Assembly (NCBI RefSeq): GCF_040419245.1
Contig: NZ_JAZHOH010000001.1
Location: forward strand, 3,286,001-3,350,000
Length of the DNA: 64,000 nt
Source of the DNA: Ewingella sp. CoE-038-23
GTDB taxonomy: Bacteria; Pseudomonadota; Gammaproteobacteria; Enterobacterales; Enterobacteriaceae
Direction: 5' to 3'
This document shows positions 60,909-64,000 of this stretch, one piece after another. The notes below the pieces were generated by a model. That model made no database searches. It had not been told where the DNA came from and saw only the letters and a list, made by a program, of their open reading frames with translations. Positions within the stretch are counted from its first letter, which is position 1, and every line of letters begins with the position of its first letter. The translations under genes were made by a program, and so were the position numbers.

Positions 60909-61277
60909 ATGGATAAATACCCTCTCAGTATGCAGGAGGCATGCGCATTTATGGGTGTTTCACGGCCCACGCTTGCTCAAATGATACGCACAGGGAGACT
61001 TGCCGCCTCACGCAAAGACCCCAGCAAACCTAAGTCACCTTACTTAATCACTCGGCAGGCATGTATTGCTGCCCTTAACAATCCGATCCACACTGTCGCC
61101 GTGAGCGAGGGTGGCATGCTAGAGGATAAAACATGTCTATCTTCCGTAGAGGTAAAATCTGGTACGCGAGTTTCTCGCTCCCGGGTGGGCAAAGACTTAA
61201 AGAGTCTCTTGGAACAGAGAACAAGAGGGAAGCACAGGAACTCCATGACAAACGAAAATCAGAACTATGGCGAATAG
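60909..61277 (+). CDS. Excisionase-like HTH protein
   Basis: 122 residues from ATG 60909. A winged-HTH region ([47 protein letters not shown]) is followed by a basic C-terminal part. That C-terminal part is read from the 145 bases shared with the integrase in another frame. Position just before the integrase matches Xis. The last 40 residues may not be essential. Confidence 0.75.
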   Translation: MDKYPLSMQEACAFMGVSRPTLAQMIRTGRLAASRKDPSKPKSPYLITRQACIAALNNPIHTVAVSEGGMLEDKTCLSSVEVKSGTRVSRSRVGKDLKSLLEQRTRGKHRNSMTNENQNYGE

Positions 61278-62296
61278 ATCGCCTTGGTGATTTTCCAGAT
61301 GTGAGTTTCGAAGAGGCTTGCTTGAGGTGGTTAGAAGAGCGGGCTGAGAAAAAATCTTTGGATGATGACAAAAGCCGGATGGGATTCTGGCTGATGCATT
61401 TTGAAGGAGTGAAATTAAAGGATATTACTGAAGCCAAAATTTACACGGCGATCAGTAAAATGGTTAACCGCCGGGCGGCGGAGAACCATAGACTGCATTC
61501 ACAGTCATTGGCGAAGAAAGGGATCGAGGCACCAAAACATGAGCGTCAGGCCGTCAGTACGGCGACTAAGGCAAAACACCTTGCCCTGATGAAGTCGCTA
61601 TTGCGCGCGGCAGAGCGAGATTGGAAGTGGCTAGAAAAAGCGCCAGTGATAAAAGTGCCGCAGGCAAAAAATAAGCGCGTCAGATGGCTCGAACCAAATG
61701 AAGCGCAGCGCCTGGTCAATGAATGTCCTGAACCTTTAAAGTCGACGGTGATTTTTGCTCTGGTTACTGGCCTGCGCAGATCCAACATCGTTAATCTGGA
61801 ATGGCAACAGATTGACATGCAACGCAAGGTCGCATGGATACACCCGGAAGAAAGTAAATCAGGCAAAGCTATTGGCGTAGCCTTGAATGATACCGCCTGC
61901 AAAGTGTTACGTGAACAGATTGGAAATCATCAAAAATGGGTTTTTGTTCACACTACGGCGAGTAAACGTTCTGACGGGTCAGCGACTGCTGCGATTAGAA
62001 AATTGCGTGTCGATTCGAATACGGCATGGCGATTGGCATTAAAACGCGCCGGAATCGAGAACTTTCGTTTTCATGACCTTAGACATACATGGGCAAGCTG
62101 GCTTATTCAGGCTGGTGTCCCGCTGTCAGTTCTTCAAGAAATGGGCGGTTGGGAATCGATAGAAATGGTACGGAGATATGCGCATTTAGCCCCAAACCAT
62201 TTAACTGAACATGCGAAGCAGATAGATGCCATTTTTGGGGTTTCTGTCCCAAATCTGTCCCACTCGCAAATTTCGGAGGGAACGACTGACAGCTAA
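61133..62296 (+). CDS. int: Tyrosine-family phage integrase
   Basis: 387 residues. The N-terminal SAM-like core-binding domain covers about residues 55-165; the catalytic domain follows with R in [24 protein letters not shown] and the Tyr in [13 protein letters not shown]. It recombines the att sites in tRNA-Arg. The gene ends 13 bp before attR. A decayed homologue lies beside attL. Confidence 0.97.
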   Translation: MSIFRRGKIWYASFSLPGGQRLKESLGTENKREAQELHDKRKSELWRIDRLGDFPDVSFEEACLRWLEERAEKKSLDDDKSRMGFWLMHFEGVKLKDITEAKIYTAISKMVNRRAAENHRLHSQSLAKKGIEAPKHERQAVSTATKAKHLALMKSLLRAAERDWKWLEKAPVIKVPQAKNKRVRWLEPNEAQRLVNECPEPLKSTVIFALVTGLRRSNIVNLEWQQIDMQRKVAWIHPEESKSGKAIGVALNDTACKVLREQIGNHQKWVFVHTTASKRSDGSATAAIRKLRVDSNTAWRLALKRAGIENFRFHDLRHTWASWLIQAGVPLSVLQEMGGWESIEMVRRYAHLAPNHLTEHAKQIDAIFGVSVPNLSHSQISEGTTDS

Positions 62297-62309
62297 GTGA
62301 TTGTTTTTG

Positions 62310-62356
62310 AATGGTACGCCCTACAGGGCTCGAACCTGTGACCTACGGCTTAGAAG
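62310..62356. repeat. attR, 47-bp direct repeat within the tRNA gene
   Basis: Identical to 18905-18951. Because it carries the tRNA 3' part, integration leaves the tRNA gene whole on this side. Confidence 0.95.
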
Positions 62357-62388
62357 GCCGTTGCTCTATCCAACTGAGCTAAGGGCGC
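62312..62388 (-). tRNA. argU: tRNA-Arg(UCU)
   Basis: 77-nt cloverleaf on the minus strand with CCA encoded. D-arm, a 7-nt anticodon loop CTTCTAA (anticodon TCT) and T-arm ACAGG / CCTGT are intact. The acceptor GCGCCCT / AGGGCGT leaves G1 opposite U72. It reads the rare codon AGA/AGG. Beside folD, as in E. coli argU. Confidence 0.97.
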
Positions 62389-62547
62389 ATTGCAGTCCCG
62401 GAAGGGAGCGTTGCGGACTCGGATTATACGGGCAGACCGCGGTGAGTCAATGGCTTTCGAACTCACTGCTTAATGACTGAACAATTTGCCATAACTTATC
62501 GATCATTCAGCGCTCTGCCCGTTTTTTAGCTGCAAAATCAATCAGTA

Positions 62548-63459
62548 CTATTTTTCTGAATTGATGGCGGCGGAAATCACGCGGGATGAGGCGTGGTAGG
62601 CGATATTTTCATAGGCCGTGAGTTCTGGCATCAACGTTTGCACTATGCCGCGTTTGCCGATAACCGCCGGCTGGCCGATATACACCTTGAGGTTCTCATC
62701 CCACGCCGACACGGGATAGACGCTGTTGGCATCCGACAGTATGACGTCCACCAGCCGTGCCGTGGCGGTGGCGATGCCAAAGCTGGTCCAGCCTTTGCCT
62801 TGGAGAATATCCCAACCGCCGCCGCGCACTCTATCGTCCATTTGCGCCCAATCTACGTCGCGATCCCCTGCCAGTTCGGCTACCGGGCGGCCGCCGAGGC
62901 GTACGGTGCTCCAGGCGACAAACTGCGATTCGCCGTGTTCGCCCAGCACGTAGCCGGTCACGCTTTTTGGGTCGAAGCCGAAGAACTCCCCCACCACGCG
63001 CTTCATGCGAGCGGTGTCCAGCGAGGTGCCGGTGCCAAATACCTGACTGTGCGGCAAGCCGCTGGTCTGTTGGATGATTTGCGTAATGACGTCGCACGGA
63101 TTGGTGATGTTGAGGATGACACCACCAAAGCCGCTGGCAATCACCTGCGGAATGACTTGTCGAACTGCCGCACGCGTCTCGGCCAGCTCTTCCAGCCGGT
63201 CTTCGCGCAGCAGGGTTTTCGGCCCGACGGCGATCACCAGCACGTCGGCGTCGTGCAGCTCGGCATAGTCATTCGCCACGACTTTTACCCGCGAAGAGAC
63301 CAGCGAGGCCATATCACGCAGCTCTAATGCCTGACTCGCGGCCTTGGGCTGGTTTTCATCGAGCAGGACGATGACGTCACACAATCCTTGTGTAACCAGT
63401 GAAAAAGCGACATCGGCGCCGACATGGCCCGCACCAACAATACCTACTTTACGTACCAT
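62548..63459 (-). CDS. L-lactate/malate dehydrogenase family (2-hydroxyacid type)
   Basis: 303 residues. NAD-binding GIVGAGHVGADVAF, substrate Arg in LDTARMK, and catalytic His in LGEHGESQ are in place. The position that separates lactate from malate dehydrogenase (Gln or Arg 102) appears to be Thr (VGPKTLLREDRL), pointing to a 2-hydroxyisocaproate-like or other substrate. Reverse of folD; promoters lie between 63460 and 63641. Confidence 0.85.
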   Translation of the reverse strand: MVRKVGIVGAGHVGADVAFSLVTQGLCDVIVLLDENQPKAASQALELRDMASLVSSRVKVVANDYAELHDADVLVIAVGPKTLLREDRLEELAETRAAVRQVIPQVIASGFGGVILNITNPCDVITQIIQQTSGLPHSQVFGTGTSLDTARMKRVVGEFFGFDPKSVTGYVLGEHGESQFVAWSTVRLGGRPVAELAGDRDVDWAQMDDRVRGGGWDILQGKGWTSFGIATATARLVDVILSDANSVYPVSAWDENLKVYIGQPAVIGKRGIVQTLMPELTAYENIAYHASSRVISAAINSEK

Positions 63460-63641
63460 CTTGTTTTATCCTTATTATTTTGATGTTGTGCCCTCTTAAA
63501 ATAGCTATTTTTTAGCCACAAGTCGTAGCAAAACTGCGGCTATTTTATCGATGAAGATCATTCAACGCCTGACAGCGCCCCTCGCTTCTGCCAAAATAGC
63601 GCCATCCCCCTGCATTTACTCATTGATGGATTTACTCCCTA

Positions 63642-64000
63642 ATGTCAGCAAAGATTATTGACGGTAAAACGATTGCGCAGCAGGTCAGAAGCGAAGTTGC
63701 GGAAAAAGTAAAACAACGACTGGCTGCCGGAAAACGTGTACCTGGCTTAGCCGTTGTTCTGGTGGGTGAGAACCCCGCCTCGCAAATTTATGTCGCCAAC
63801 AAGCGTCGCTCTTGCGAAGAAGTGGGCTTCCTGTCGCGCTCTTATGATTTGCCGATGACCACCACCGAAGGTGAGTTGCTCAAATTGATTGATGAGCTGA
63901 ATAACGACAGCGATATTGATGGCATTTTGGTGCAACTGCCGCTGCCAGCGGGCATCGATAACGTCAAAGTGTTGGAAAGTATTCGTCCAGACAAAGACGT
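63642..64000 (+). CDS. folD: Bifunctional methylenetetrahydrofolate dehydrogenase/cyclohydrolase, 5' part
   Basis: 119 residues seen before the window ends. [19 protein letters not shown], then [26 protein letters not shown] and [14 protein letters not shown] match FolD, including the Lys of the YxxxK catalytic motif. It interconverts one-carbon folate forms in the cytoplasm. Confidence 0.97.
   Translation, partial: MSAKIIDGKTIAQQVRSEVAEKVKQRLAAGKRVPGLAVVLVGENPASQIYVANKRRSCEEVGFLSRSYDLPMTTTEGELLKLIDELNNDSDIDGILVQLPLPAGIDNVKVLESIRPDKD

Larger units (their letters stand above)
18905..62356. mobile_element. Myovirus-type temperate prophage integrated in tRNA-Arg(UCU)
   Basis: About 43.4 kb bounded by a 47-bp direct repeat. 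It holds integrase, excisionase, a CI/Cro switch, recombination and replication genes, a lambda-Q-like antiterminator, lysis, packaging, head, contractile tail and fibre genes. The lambda-like early half joined to a contractile-tail late half makes it a mosaic. Almost all expected modules are present; a nonsense codon in cII is the only clear damage. It is probably inducible, as shown by its LexA-type elements and S24 repressor. Confidence 0.95.

Overview
The window is an enterobacterial chromosome segment carrying one nearly complete temperate phage. The argU-type tRNA-Arg(UCU) lies next to folD, the same site where E. coli K-12 carries DLP12. Ecotin, a Fur-type iron-uptake pair and an enteric gene style are also present. 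The genus cannot be fixed from sequence alone; a Yersiniaceae/Hafniaceae-like member of Enterobacterales fits. The only mobile elements I see are the prophage and an older decayed element beside it. I see no insertion sequence and no CRISPR array.

Left chromosomal part (1-16170). A truncated TonB-dependent receptor and a periplasmic iron-siderophore binding protein diverge from a Fur box. Next come two LysR regulators, a small exported protein, a tautomerase and an SDR-fold protein that lacks the usual catalytic tyrosine. A co-directional, tightly packed cluster follows (5857-12830): a GT4-like glycosyltransferase, a GT2 glycosyltransferase, a HemN-like radical SAM protein, a two-domain protein, an MFS exporter and a second two-domain paralogue. 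I do not recognise this as a described pathway. It looks like a small biosynthesis-and-export cluster for a glycosylated metabolite. Then come a Tat-exported alpha/beta hydrolase, a PL7 alginate lyase, ecotin and the broken 3' end of a histidine kinase gene.

Old element (about 16.6-18.9 kb). A visibly AT-rich OafA-type acyltransferase sits between a degenerate LexA-like box and a heavily decayed integrase pseudogene. That pseudogene aligns along most of its length with the intact phage integrase at the other end of the prophage. This indicates an earlier element in the same tRNA site, mostly lost, that left a surface-modifying cargo gene.

Prophage (18905-62356, 47-bp direct repeats). From the left: a LexA-controlled UmuD'-like pair; a myovirus late region on the minus strand (tail fibre, baseplate, tape measure, tail chaperone with a -1 frameshift signal, tube, sheath, neck, capsid, portal, terminase); lysis genes; a lambda-Q homologue; RusA, NinB, DnaB and an O-like initiator; a cII gene with an in-frame stop; a Cro-like gene. 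The CI-type repressor at 48876 is flanked by operator clusters. On the plus strand follow many small early genes, a structured RNA candidate, an exonuclease/Sak4-like/SSB-like recombination module, two DNA methyltransferases, an excisionase and an integrase. A HEPN-plus-helical-repeat gene pair, with its own upstream spacer and terminator, interrupts the tail genes and is the best candidate for a defence or toxin-antitoxin cargo.

Right chromosomal part (62389-64000). An L-lactate/malate-family dehydrogenase and the 5' part of folD.
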